Below, one piece after another: positions 18,527 to 26,895 of a DNA stretch of 64,000 bases. The position numbers were made by a program, and so were the translations under genes. Source of the DNA: UBA9926 sp913064795 (GTDB taxonomy: Bacteria; Pseudomonadota; Gammaproteobacteria; Pseudomonadales; Azotimanducaceae). The stretch covers positions 1 through 64,000 of the forward strand of contig JBJKZD010000004.1 of NCBI GenBank assembly GCA_045560765.1, written 5' to 3'. Within the stretch, counting starts at the first letter, position 1. Each line of letters begins with the position of its first letter. The notes beneath the pieces were generated by a model that worked only from the letters and a program-made list of their open reading frames with translations, did no database searches and was not told the DNA's origin.

Positions 18527-18858
18527 AAGTATAAGGATCTCTTAACTACGTTTCTCCCATCGAGGTACCGATGTCAGCGGCTACGCTGATGTTAATGCGG
18601 AGGGAGCCGCCGATTTCTTTTATATGTCATTAGGATAAATTTTGGCAGGTGCCTTTAGCCAGGGTTGTTAAGCAATAGCGAGATTGGTTCTCAGCTCTAC
18701 CTCGAGACTGTTGTTGCTTTAAAGTTAAAATTGACATTCTTGCAAGAACCGAATGTCGTGCTATCATTTAATAGTCGGGATCCAAAGAGATAAAAATCTT
18801 TATCGTAGAAATAATAAACATTGAGCGCGCTTAGAAGCGTGATCAATTAGGAGTTAAA
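18527..18858. other. Intergenic region with a palindromic element
   Basis: About 330 bases, AT-rich towards the downstream gene. It holds the nested inverted repeat described separately at 18733-18757. No small gene was seen. The HYR-protein start is preceded by AGGAG at 18849-18853. Confidence 0.5.
18733..18757. promoter_or_regulatory. Nested inverted repeat, possible operator
   Basis: Perfect 7-base arms GACATTC and GAATGTC flank a 12-base perfect palindrome TTCTTGCAAGAA at 18737-18748 that overlaps the left arm. The element lies about 100 bases before the HYR/JDVT-CTERM gene. A TTGACA hexamer overlaps its left edge (18731-18736), but no -10 box is at 16-18 base spacing. There is no T-tract, so an operator is more likely than a terminator. 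The factor is unknown. Confidence 0.4.
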
Positions 18859-21800
18859 ATGCCAAAATCAAATCGGGTAAGGTGTATTAGTGCCGCTGCC
18901 TTCAGCTCTGTCTTAATGGCCTTCGGGTCCATCGCCTTGGCCGATGAGCAAATTGTCTCTATATCACCCTCGGCGCCTGCCTTCGGAGAGTCGGACACTT
19001 CGATAGTTTTGTCGATCGATTACGCAACTAACCCAGCCAATGAGGGTGCTACGGGGCTTGGTGTAAAAATTTTCTATGACAATACGCTTCTGTCTGCTGA
19101 TGATCTAGCACTCAATGAAGCCTTGGGCGGGCAACCTCAAATTGCGGGGATATCAGCAGATACCAACGATGATGACAATGATCCTACGACCAACGAGAAA
19201 ATCATTGTCGCTTGGCTCCAGAAAAATACGACAGGGTTGTCCCCAGAGCCAATTCCTTGGCCGGAAACAGACCACACTGATGGCGTCAAGTTGTACGATC
19301 TCACCTTTGGTCGCAAAGATGCTGACTTCTCGGGTAAAACTACGATTAATTTTAGGTTGGATACCGCGGCCGGGTTCGACGCGAAAGCGGATTCAGTCGA
19401 AGTCATATTCAAAGATGATGAAACCGCGCCTGAGATTACGCTCTCTGAAACAAGTGTTACGATCGAGGCGGTGGGGCCAACTACTTCGGAAGACAACTCA
19501 ACGGAATTTTCAGATTTTGTAGCCACGATCACCGTAACAGACAATAAAGACTCTGATATTTCGACGGATTCCATTAATGCCTTCCTGACAGATGACGACG
19601 GCGAGCTTGTCGAAGCGCCGGAAGGATTCGCTCCAGGGGTCTATGAAGTGACTCTCATTGCTAAAGACAGCTCAGGGAACTCATCCGATCCTGCGGTTGT
19701 CACAATAACTGTGCAAGATTCTAAAGGGCCGCTGATATCCGGTGTTGCCGATTTGGATTTGGCCGCAGTAGATGCGTCAGGCACGCCATCCGCAGGTTTG
19801 TTGAGCGCTTCTGCATCTGATCTGGTTGACGGCGTTGTTTCGATCGTTTACTCGGTTGGGGATTCAGAAGTACCAGCCAGTTACCCACTCGGATCTACAG
19901 AAGTCACAATTACTGCCTCTGATTCCTCTGGAAATGCCAGTACGGCGACGCTCACAGTCACGGTTACCGATAAAGCTAATCCAGTGATTGTCTCTGCGGA
20001 TGGGGTTACTCTTGAAGCGACAGGACCAAATGGTTATTCCGGCACTGTTGAAGACGTCATTGCAGCGATTGCGGTTACCGACAACGTGGATGCCAGTCCG
20101 ATCGTCGCCCTTGCAGAAGGCGTTGAGGGGAATTTTGCTTTAGGATCGACCGATGTCGGCGTAACGGTTACCGACGCCGCTGGTAACGCTACAACCGGAA
20201 CCGTCCCAGTGACCGTCGTTGATACGACTGCACCAAGCTTCTCTGGCGCTAACCAATTGGTACTGACCGTTGATACCGAAGTCCCCGTTGCTAGCTCTGA
20301 TGAGCGGGTCTCAGCTTGGTTGGCTGGTGTGTCGGCGACTGACCTTGTTAGTGGTGAAACTGAGGTCTCCAACAGTACTCTGCCGGCAGAATTTCCGGTA
20401 GGCTCAACCACAATTACATTTACATCGACAGACGCCGCCAACAACACAGCGACCAAAGAAGTAATTGTGCTTGTTGCGGTGGGACCCTCTGTTACCGTAG
20501 CCGATAGCATTACGGTAGTCTCTATCGACGGAGAGGCGGTGCCAGCCACTCAGTCACAGATTAGTGCCTTTATTGCCAGTGTGACTGCCGCAGATTTCTC
20601 GGGCAACGTGCTTGACGTAACGAACGACGCGCCAGACGCATTCGCGCTTGGAGAAACCGTGGTCACGTTCACAGCAGTCGATGCGGATGATCGTCAAGGC
20701 CAAAATAGCTCGAGTGTCACGGTAATCGCGGCCAGCGGTGACAACGACACTGATGGCGACGGCATTGATGATCTGTTTGAGGTCGAAAACAGCCTAGATC
20801 CTAACGATGCGGACGATGGAGAAGCCGATGCTGATGGTGATGGCCGAAGTAATCTGGATGAGTATTTAGAAGGCAAGGATCCAAATGCCGATGATGTAGC
20901 GCCTGTGGTTACCGCGCCGGCGGATGTTCTTGCCAATTCAGAGGGTACCCTGACCAGCGTGGATCTGGGTGAAGCGACGGCGACTGATGCACTTGATGGC
21001 GCGTTAACTCCGGTGGCTGATAATCCAGGACCCTACGCCTCAGGTGCTTATACAGTTACTTGGTCTGCAACTGATGCAGCGGGCAACGCTGGATCGGCGA
21101 CTCAGACAGTGGTTGTGACGCCTCAGGTTTCAACACAACCAAAAGGCCGAGCGGCTGAGGGCGGCACGTTTATGCTTAAGGTCAATCTAAATGGTGCGCC
21201 ACCCGCTTATCCGGTAGAAATCCCCTTTACTTTAGGCGGAACAGCGGAAGTCGGCGTTGACTACACGGCTGATGCAGAGGCGGTTGTGATTACTGAAGGC
21301 CGGTCTGGTATGCTGACTTTCAGCATCGCCAGCGATGAGGTCGAGGAAGGAACCGAGGTGATCGAAGTCACGCTGGGTGATCCCGCTGCGAATGCTGTGC
21401 TGGGTGCGGCGTCTATGGCGATGGTTAGCATTATAGAGACTGCAGAACCACCCTCGCTGAAATTGTCAGTCAATCAAGGGGACAAGTCGGGCCGGAGAGT
21501 TTCTGCAATCGATGGCAATGTCATGGTGATGCTGACGATTACCGACCCCAACGGCACTCACGAAGTGGATTGGTCAAACACGGACGAGAATCTGGTTCGT
21601 GCCTCTGAGGACGATCCTATGATGTTTGAGTTTGATCCTGAAGCCTTGTCGGGAGGTTATGCCGTCATCGCAGCTGTTACAGATAGTGGGATCGAGGGCG
21701 AAACATTCTCGATAGATCTTCAGGTGCTGGTTGAGGCTGAAGCCGTTGAAGCCGACTCTGATGGAGACGGTATTGTCGATAGCAAGGACACGTCAGAAGA

Positions 21801-22503
21801 GGCGAACGTGATCGCTGTTGATGCAGATTCTTCGGATGCCGCTGTGACTGCTGACGAAGGTGTCACTCTAGTCATTGGTGACGCGGCGCTAGCCAATGGC
21901 ACATCAGGTATTGCAATTACTGAAGAGACGATTGCGGCATCTGGGCAAGATGGCGGGGCCGCACCGACCAATGGTTCTGATGAAGATTATGACTACCCCT
22001 TGGGTGTTTATGACTTCCAAGTCCAAGATTTGCCGGTACCCGGTCAATCTGCGCGCATTGTTATTCCTCTAGGGACTGGCGTGCCAGCAGATGCTGAGGC
22101 TCGTAAATACACTGAATCAACCGGTTGGAAGGCCTTTGTTGTTGATGATAATAATGCCGTAGCAACAGCTGCAGGAAGTGGCGATGGTGCTTGCCCAGGA
22201 GTGGGTTCAGAGCTCTACGTTGCAGGATTGACGGAGGGGGATACTTGTCTGCAGCTGACCCTGCAAGACGGTGGCCCCAATGACGCAGATGGCGAGGTAA
22301 ATGGAGAGATTGATGATCCGAGTGGGATTGCTGCTCCAGCGCCTGTGATGGTGGTTGATGTTGGCTCTGAGGCTTATCAGAACAGGAAGAAAGTCGGCGG
22401 TGGTTGTAGTGTCGGTGAGGGACCGGGAGACTTCGGCTTGGTTCTATTGGCTATGCTGGCTGGACTTGGAATGTTGAGAAAGCGAATGCTTCGAGCAGTC
22501 TAA
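18859..22503 (+). CDS. Giant exported HYR/Calx-beta protein with choice-of-anchor U domain and JDVT-CTERM-like sorting tail
   Basis: A 1,214-residue protein. A signal peptide (about 1-28) is followed by a beta-rich domain (about 31-190) resembling cohesin/CBM-type sandwiches. Next come about five HYR-like Ig modules, each with a VTVTD/GNAST-type ending, a TSP3 segment (about 630-690), another HYR module and a Calx-beta domain (about 760-860). A choice-of-anchor-U-like region has VYDFQVQDLPVPG, a GDTCLQL strand and GGPNDADGEVNG. The C-terminus is GGGCSVG, an acidic residue, a hydrophobic helix and RKR, the tripartite form of a sorting signal that I assign to JDVT-CTERM. The next gene is a glutamic intramembrane protease, the expected partner. 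The protein is probably cleaved and anchored at the cell surface. Ligand unknown; the N-terminal domain could bind dockerin-like partners. Confidence 0.86.
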   Translation: MPKSNRVRCISAAAFSSVLMAFGSIALADEQIVSISPSAPAFGESDTSIVLSIDYATNPANEGATGLGVKIFYDNTLLSADDLALNEALGGQPQIAGISADTNDDDNDPTTNEKIIVAWLQKNTTGLSPEPIPWPETDHTDGVKLYDLTFGRKDADFSGKTTINFRLDTAAGFDAKADSVEVIFKDDETAPEITLSETSVTIEAVGPTTSEDNSTEFSDFVATITVTDNKDSDISTDSINAFLTDDDGELVEAPEGFAPGVYEVTLIAKDSSGNSSDPAVVTITVQDSKGPLISGVADLDLAAVDASGTPSAGLLSASASDLVDGVVSIVYSVGDSEVPASYPLGSTEVTITASDSSGNASTATLTVTVTDKANPVIVSADGVTLEATGPNGYSGTVEDVIAAIAVTDNVDASPIVALAEGVEGNFALGSTDVGVTVTDAAGNATTGTVPVTVVDTTAPSFSGANQLVLTVDTEVPVASSDERVSAWLAGVSATDLVSGETEVSNSTLPAEFPVGSTTITFTSTDAANNTATKEVIVLVAVGPSVTVADSITVVSIDGEAVPATQSQISAFIASVTAADFSGNVLDVTNDAPDAFALGETVVTFTAVDADDRQGQNSSSVTVIAASGDNDTDGDGIDDLFEVENSLDPNDADDGEADADGDGRSNLDEYLEGKDPNADDVAPVVTAPADVLANSEGTLTSVDLGEATATDALDGALTPVADNPGPYASGAYTVTWSATDAAGNAGSATQTVVVTPQVSTQPKGRAAEGGTFMLKVNLNGAPPAYPVEIPFTLGGTAEVGVDYTADAEAVVITEGRSGMLTFSIASDEVEEGTEVIEVTLGDPAANAVLGAASMAMVSIIETAEPPSLKLSVNQGDKSGRRVSAIDGNVMVMLTITDPNGTHEVDWSNTDENLVRASEDDPMMFEFDPEALSGGYAVIAAVTDSGIEGETFSIDLQVLVEAEAVEADSDGDGIVDSKDTSEEANVIAVDADSSDAAVTADEGVTLVIGDAALANGTSGIAITEETIAASGQDGGAAPTNGSDEDYDYPLGVYDFQVQDLPVPGQSARIVIPLGTGVPADAEARKYTESTGWKAFVVDDNNAVATAAGSGDGACPGVGSELYVAGLTEGDTCLQLTLQDGGPNDADGEVNGEIDDPSGIAAPAPVMVVDVGSEAYQNRKKVGGGCSVGEGPGDFGLVLLAMLAGLGMLRKRMLRAV

Positions 22504-22512
22504 GCACCTGAT

Positions 22513-22971
22513 GTGCGGAAGTCATCTCAGGTAGCGCAATACCTAATCTGGGGCGCCTTAATTGGCGCCCTTTTATTATGGCTGGCCCTAGCGGTGTTTT
22601 TTCGGATTTATCCAACCCTAGATTGGATCTTCAGTGACTTCGGATTGTTTGTTGCAGTTTGTTTCTTATCCCCGATTCTAGAGGAATATGTTTTTAGAGG
22701 GCTCGTTTACGACTACGTCGAGCGGCGAAGCCAGTGGCATTGGCCTTCCCATAGCGTGCTAAACATCTCTGTTGCAAATTTAGTGAGCTCCATGTTGTTC
22801 GTGATAATGCATGGCCTGTTCAGAGGTTTTGGTACTGCACTGCTCGTGATAGTGCCTTCGCTTTATCTGGGGATTCTCAAGAGACAAACATCAGGTCTAG
22901 GCGCTTGCATCATAGTGCATGGAATCTGGAATCTAGGCTGGTTTTCTTTGTTTGCTCCAGAACTTAATTAG
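22513..22971 (+). CDS. mrtJ: CPBP (CAAX-type) glutamic intramembrane protease, probable JDVT-CTERM processing enzyme
   Basis: A 152-residue polytopic membrane protein with the CPBP signature: EEYVFRG (the EExxxR motif, catalytic Glu), MHGLFRGF and a final IVHGIWNLGW with conserved His/Asn. About four membrane helices are predicted. The start is GTG 22513, nine bases after the stop of the JDVT-CTERM-like gene, which indicates translational coupling. Dedicated proteases of this type are known to sit beside a single JDVT-CTERM target. The name mrtJ is given on that basis and on motifs, not by a search. The predicted role is cleavage of the neighbour's C-terminal signal in the inner membrane. A terminator-like hairpin lies inside the coding sequence for the first helix. 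Confidence 0.82.
   Translation: MRKSSQVAQYLIWGALIGALLLWLALAVFFRIYPTLDWIFSDFGLFVAVCFLSPILEEYVFRGLVYDYVERRSQWHWPSHSVLNISVANLVSSMLFVIMHGLFRGFGTALLVIVPSLYLGILKRQTSGLGACIIVHGIWNLGWFSLFAPELN
22551..22579 (+). terminator. Intrinsic-terminator-like hairpin inside the start of mrtJ
   Basis: A perfect 7-bp GC-rich stem GGGCGCC / GGCGCCC (22551-22557 and 22564-22570) with a six-base loop TTAATT, followed by TTTTATTAT. It starts 48 bases after the stop of the HYR gene and 38 bases inside the predicted protease frame, where it encodes part of the first membrane helix. It would lower transcription of the protease relative to its target. Confidence 0.65.
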
Positions 22972-23079
22972 AACTCTCGAAGCTCGCTGGACCTCTCACG
23001 CCGGTATTATTAGGTAGGCAGACTCAACAAAGTTTGTCACAATGATTGCGACTGCGGTAAGCAAAATAGGAAATAGTCA

Positions 23080-25308
23080 ATGCTTAAAATATTATTAGTC
23101 TGTAACGGGTTTGTCTTTATGGCCCTATTCCCCTTGCTGACTGCAGCGTTACCACAAGCGACTCAAGAATCGATCGCTGGCGCATTGGCAGCAGGCCAGT
23201 ATCAAGACGCGAAAGATCAAGCGCTGAGTTTATCGACAGCAGTTGGTTTGACAGGGACTGATGCCCCTGAATTGATCAGCATCGCAAATGTCTATGCAGA
23301 TGCTGGACTCCGAGATCAAGCTTCTGCGCTTCTCATGAGAGCTGCAGAGTTGATTGATGCTCCTAATAGCGAAAGAGATAGGCAAGCTCTACTCGATATT
23401 GGGGATTCACTCCAGGCGTTGAACCTGCGATCGAAGGCTGCGACCGTTGTTACTCGCGGGATCAAGATCATGGGTAAAGATGCATCAGATGCTTTAAATG
23501 CTCAAGGTTTTGTAGCCTTGGGAGACTTGGCCTTTGAGACGGGCGATGAGTCTGGCGCGCTCATAGCGTACAACAGCGCCGAATTGGCGATGGATGATCT
23601 AACGGGTGACGCCATAATTGATTTAAAAGTCCGGCAAATAAAGTTGTTTAGTCGAGGAAATGATGAGGCCGGCTTGGCGAAGGTTCTAGCGGACTACCAG
23701 CAATTAACTGCTTCAGCAGAAGTCGATACGGGATTTGCTCAGAGGAATTTAAGTGTTGCGACCAGTCTTCTTAGAACTGAACAAGCTCGATGGGTGCCAG
23801 ATGCTGCGGCTTTGGTCGATCAGGCCGCTAAGGCCTATTCTGATGATGGTGATGTGGGACTAAGAGGCGAGGTTGAGCACTTGCGTGGTTTAATTGCGAG
23901 CCTCTCTGGTGATTCAAGCGCTGCTTTACTTCGGTTGAGAAACTCTCTGGCTGACCTGGGTTCGGACATTGCGCCAGGACAGGCTTACCGAATTTACTGG
24001 CAAATGGCAAAGCTCCAGACGGATCAAGGTGACATCACGTCTGCAATCAAAAATTATGAACGCGCTATCGCTAAACTAGAAAAAATTCGGGGCGAATTGC
24101 TCCAAGGCAGTACGCTGGTTTTTAAGGAGCGAGTGTTGCCAGTCTATCAAGGTTATATCGAACTGCTCCTGCAAAAAGCAGCAGAACCGGGTCAAGGGAT
24201 GGTGTGGCTGAACAAAGTTCAATCAACCCTTGAGGCACTCAACGCCTCTGAGGTGCTGGATTATTTTGACGATAATTGTGTCTTGCCAAGAGAGGTCATG
24301 AGCCTCGCTTCGGCTCAGCCCGGTACAGCAATTGTCTACCCGATTATTCTAGATGCCAAAACGGCCATTCTTGTTCGCACGGACGCAGGAATCTATCAGT
24401 ACAACCTGCCGGTAACGAGCGATGATCTTCGAGATCAAATTTTGGAGTTTCGTGCCACGATTACGAACCCGAAGACCACCGAGACTCAGGTTGTGACTCA
24501 GGCAGGCGCGCTCTATGACATGCTCCTAGCACCCGCGGCAGTGGTTATAGAGCAACCCAGCATACAAACCTTGGTTACAGTGCCCAGTGGTTATTTGAGG
24601 TTGTTACCGCTTGCTGCACTGCATAATGGCGATGATTTTCTTGTCAATCGCTACGAGCTGGCGACGACTTTAGGGCTTCAGCTAACAGAAAACTCAGCCG
24701 GAGATCAGGGGCGTCAGGCCGCATTTATCGGGGGTGTATCTGACGCGGTCCAGGGATTTACCGCATTGCCTGGTGTTGAAGCAGAATTGGAGGGGCTTGG
24801 GTCCGCCTTGTCTACCGCGCCGCTCCTCAATCAAGGCTTCTCGGTTGCAAACGTTTCAAACCGTCTAGGTTCGGGTCGAGAGGGGATCGTCCATCTCGCG
24901 ACACACGGCTATTTCGACGGGGATCATGCTAATTCATTTTTGTTGGCGCACGATGACAAGATTACCTTGGACCGTCTTCAAAGCACGCTAGGTGCTCGAC
25001 GCTTTTCCTCAAGCCCCGTCGATCTTTTGGTTTTAAGTGCCTGCGAAACCGCTAAAGGCGATGAGCGGGCAGCACTGGGCCTCGCTGGCGTCTCACTAAA
25101 AGCGGGCGCGAGAAGCACCGTAGCATCCTTGTGGCCGATTGCTGACGAGGCAACGGCCAAGTTGATGAAGCAGTTCTATGAATCTTTACAAGCAGGCGAG
25201 AGTAAAGCCAGATCGTTACAGGCGGCACAGAAACTGCTGCTCTCTGATCCAGAATGGGCCCACCCCAATTATTGGAGTCCCTATTTGCTCATCGGCAATT
25301 GGCAATAG
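23080..25308 (+). CDS. Exported CHAT-domain (caspase-like) protease with TPR-like N-terminus
   Basis: A 742-residue protein. Residues 1-24 form a signal peptide, so it acts in the periplasm. Residues 25 to about 400 are helical repeats of TPR type. The C-terminal 290 residues are a CHAT domain with the catalytic dyad His609 (LATHGYF) and Cys655 (LSACETAKGD), followed by GLAGVSLKAGARSTVASLWP, the strongly conserved core. ATG 23080 has AGGA upstream. Six bases separate it from the TpsB-like gene, and the TpsA-like gene follows. CHAT proteases linked to two-partner secretion loci are known from cyanobacteria and proteobacteria. It may process the TpsA exoprotein or its competitors, which is inference. 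Domain order and the intact dyad argue for an active enzyme. Confidence 0.93.
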   Translation: MLKILLVCNGFVFMALFPLLTAALPQATQESIAGALAAGQYQDAKDQALSLSTAVGLTGTDAPELISIANVYADAGLRDQASALLMRAAELIDAPNSERDRQALLDIGDSLQALNLRSKAATVVTRGIKIMGKDASDALNAQGFVALGDLAFETGDESGALIAYNSAELAMDDLTGDAIIDLKVRQIKLFSRGNDEAGLAKVLADYQQLTASAEVDTGFAQRNLSVATSLLRTEQARWVPDAAALVDQAAKAYSDDGDVGLRGEVEHLRGLIASLSGDSSAALLRLRNSLADLGSDIAPGQAYRIYWQMAKLQTDQGDITSAIKNYERAIAKLEKIRGELLQGSTLVFKERVLPVYQGYIELLLQKAAEPGQGMVWLNKVQSTLEALNASEVLDYFDDNCVLPREVMSLASAQPGTAIVYPIILDAKTAILVRTDAGIYQYNLPVTSDDLRDQILEFRATITNPKTTETQVVTQAGALYDMLLAPAAVVIEQPSIQTLVTVPSGYLRLLPLAALHNGDDFLVNRYELATTLGLQLTENSAGDQGRQAAFIGGVSDAVQGFTALPGVEAELEGLGSALSTAPLLNQGFSVANVSNRLGSGREGIVHLATHGYFDGDHANSFLLAHDDKITLDRLQSTLGARRFSSSPVDLLVLSACETAKGDERAALGLAGVSLKAGARSTVASLWPIADEATAKLMKQFYESLQAGESKARSLQAAQKLLLSDPEWAHPNYWSPYLLIGNWQ

Positions 25309-25314
25309 GAGCAC

Positions 25315-26895
25315 ATGATCATGAATAGAATATTGATACAACCATTGTTACTGCTTGTGCTTTTGGTTGCGACGTCAGGAGTCCTTGCGGGTAATCAAGA
25401 TCTGGCACAGGGTATTGTCATTAAAGAAGTGACCGTTCTCGGATCGACGGTATTTGACGAAGGCGATCTGCAAGCTGCAATTAACCCCCCGATTGGAGAA
25501 ACCATCTATATCGAGGATGTCCTCGAGATGGTGGATGCGATTACGTCGCTTTATGTCGATGCAGGTTACATTACCTCGGGCGCGGTCCTGCCTGACCAAG
25601 ATGTATCGGGTGGCCGAATTGTGTTGAATGTCGTCGAAGGTCAGCTCGCAGGCGTCAACGTCGTAAGCACAGGCAGACTAAAGACCTCATTTTTGGAATC
25701 TAAGATCCGAGCAAACACGGTTGGACCACTCAACTTAAAGGATCTTCAAAGGGCAATCTCAAAGCTTGAGCAAGAACCCACGGTTTCTCATGTGCGGGGT
25801 GATCTTAAACCCACCGCTGAACGTGGGAGTGCTCAGTTAGATTTGGAAGTTATTGAAGCCGATGCTTTTAAGGTCTTGATCGGAGGAGATAATTACAAAA
25901 GCCCCAGTGTTGGCGAGGCCCAAGCGGAAATCGCAGTGTCGCACTTGAATCTACTCGGTCTCAATGATCGTTTAGACCTGAGTGCTCAGCAGACCGATGG
26001 TGTGGATGCCTATGCTTTTCAGTACGATTTTCCACTGCAGGCAATTCGGTCTCGGGTGTCGGTTTATCACACGCAGGGAGATACGCTGGTGGTCGAGGAG
26101 CCTTTCGATGAGATTGCACTTGAGAGTGAAACGGATACCTCGGGGCTGCAGATTAAAACCCTTTGGACCTCATCGGCGCAGTCAGCGTGGCACACCTACT
26201 TGAACGTTGAATCAAAAGAAAGTGAAACCAGTCTGCTAGGAATCCCGTTTGATTTTTCTCCCGGTTCAAGGGACGGCATTACTGAAGCCCAAGTGATTGG
26301 ATTTAATGTTGAGTATAGTCGCAGCGGTGAGGGCATGGGGCTGATGGTCCGGGCGGGACTTCGTTCAGGCTCAGATGAGTATGGTGGGTCGCCTTCTCTC
26401 GTGGATGGCGACTTTACCCTATATCGCCTACAGGCCCAATGGATCAAGCGGCTTAACAGCGATACTTCTGAAATTCCGTGGCTACTTAAATTTAACGTAA
26501 ATTATCAGGACACCGCCGATACTCTGCCCGCCTTTGAACGTATGGCGCTTGGTGGCCACAGCACCGTTCGTGGTTATCGCGAGAATCGACTGCTTAAAGA
26601 TTCCGGGGTTACGGCATCCTTGTCTTTGAGTTTGCCCTTGCTGACAGCGCCGCGACGAGAGGGGATATCGATTCGTGGTGAACTCTTTTTTGACTATGGC
26701 CGAGGGGAGAATTCAGTTGAAACGTTAGCCGTTAACACCCGCGGTGAGCTCAGTAGCGCTGGTGTCGGTATCGAAGCGTCTTATCGAGGATTGCGATTTA
26801 AGATCGAACGAGCCCTGAGATTACAGAAGCGAAAACGACTAGGGGATGCGTTGCAAGACAGTGGTATTCATGTGGGAGTCAGTTATGAACTTTAA
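25315..26895 (+). CDS. TpsB outer-membrane transporter (ShlB/FhaC/HecB family)
   Basis: A 526-residue two-partner-secretion pore. A signal peptide (about 1-25) is followed by a POTRA_2 domain (GIVIKEVTVLGSTVFDEGDL and SLYVDAGYITSGAVLPDQ) and a second POTRA-like region (about 105-185). A 16-strand ShlB-type barrel follows with the family motif RMALGGHSTVRGYREN near residue 410. The final residues VGVSYEL give an aromatic/hydrophobic end for BamA insertion. AGGAG lies 3 nt before ATG 25315 and 9 nt before the in-frame ATG 25321, and the second may be used. It lies between the CHAT protease and the TpsA exoprotein and should export the latter across the outer membrane. Confidence 0.93.
   Translation: MIMNRILIQPLLLLVLLVATSGVLAGNQDLAQGIVIKEVTVLGSTVFDEGDLQAAINPPIGETIYIEDVLEMVDAITSLYVDAGYITSGAVLPDQDVSGGRIVLNVVEGQLAGVNVVSTGRLKTSFLESKIRANTVGPLNLKDLQRAISKLEQEPTVSHVRGDLKPTAERGSAQLDLEVIEADAFKVLIGGDNYKSPSVGEAQAEIAVSHLNLLGLNDRLDLSAQQTDGVDAYAFQYDFPLQAIRSRVSVYHTQGDTLVVEEPFDEIALESETDTSGLQIKTLWTSSAQSAWHTYLNVESKESETSLLGIPFDFSPGSRDGITEAQVIGFNVEYSRSGEGMGLMVRAGLRSGSDEYGGSPSLVDGDFTLYRLQAQWIKRLNSDTSEIPWLLKFNVNYQDTADTLPAFERMALGGHSTVRGYRENRLLKDSGVTASLSLSLPLLTAPRREGISIRGELFFDYGRGENSVETLAVNTRGELSSAGVGIEASYRGLRFKIERALRLQKRKRLGDALQDSGIHVGVSYEL

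Noticed and set aside
18731..18767. TTGACA...TATCAT as a promoter for the HYR gene
   Set aside because: The spacer is 25 bases, too long for a normal promoter; the palindrome is a better explanation.
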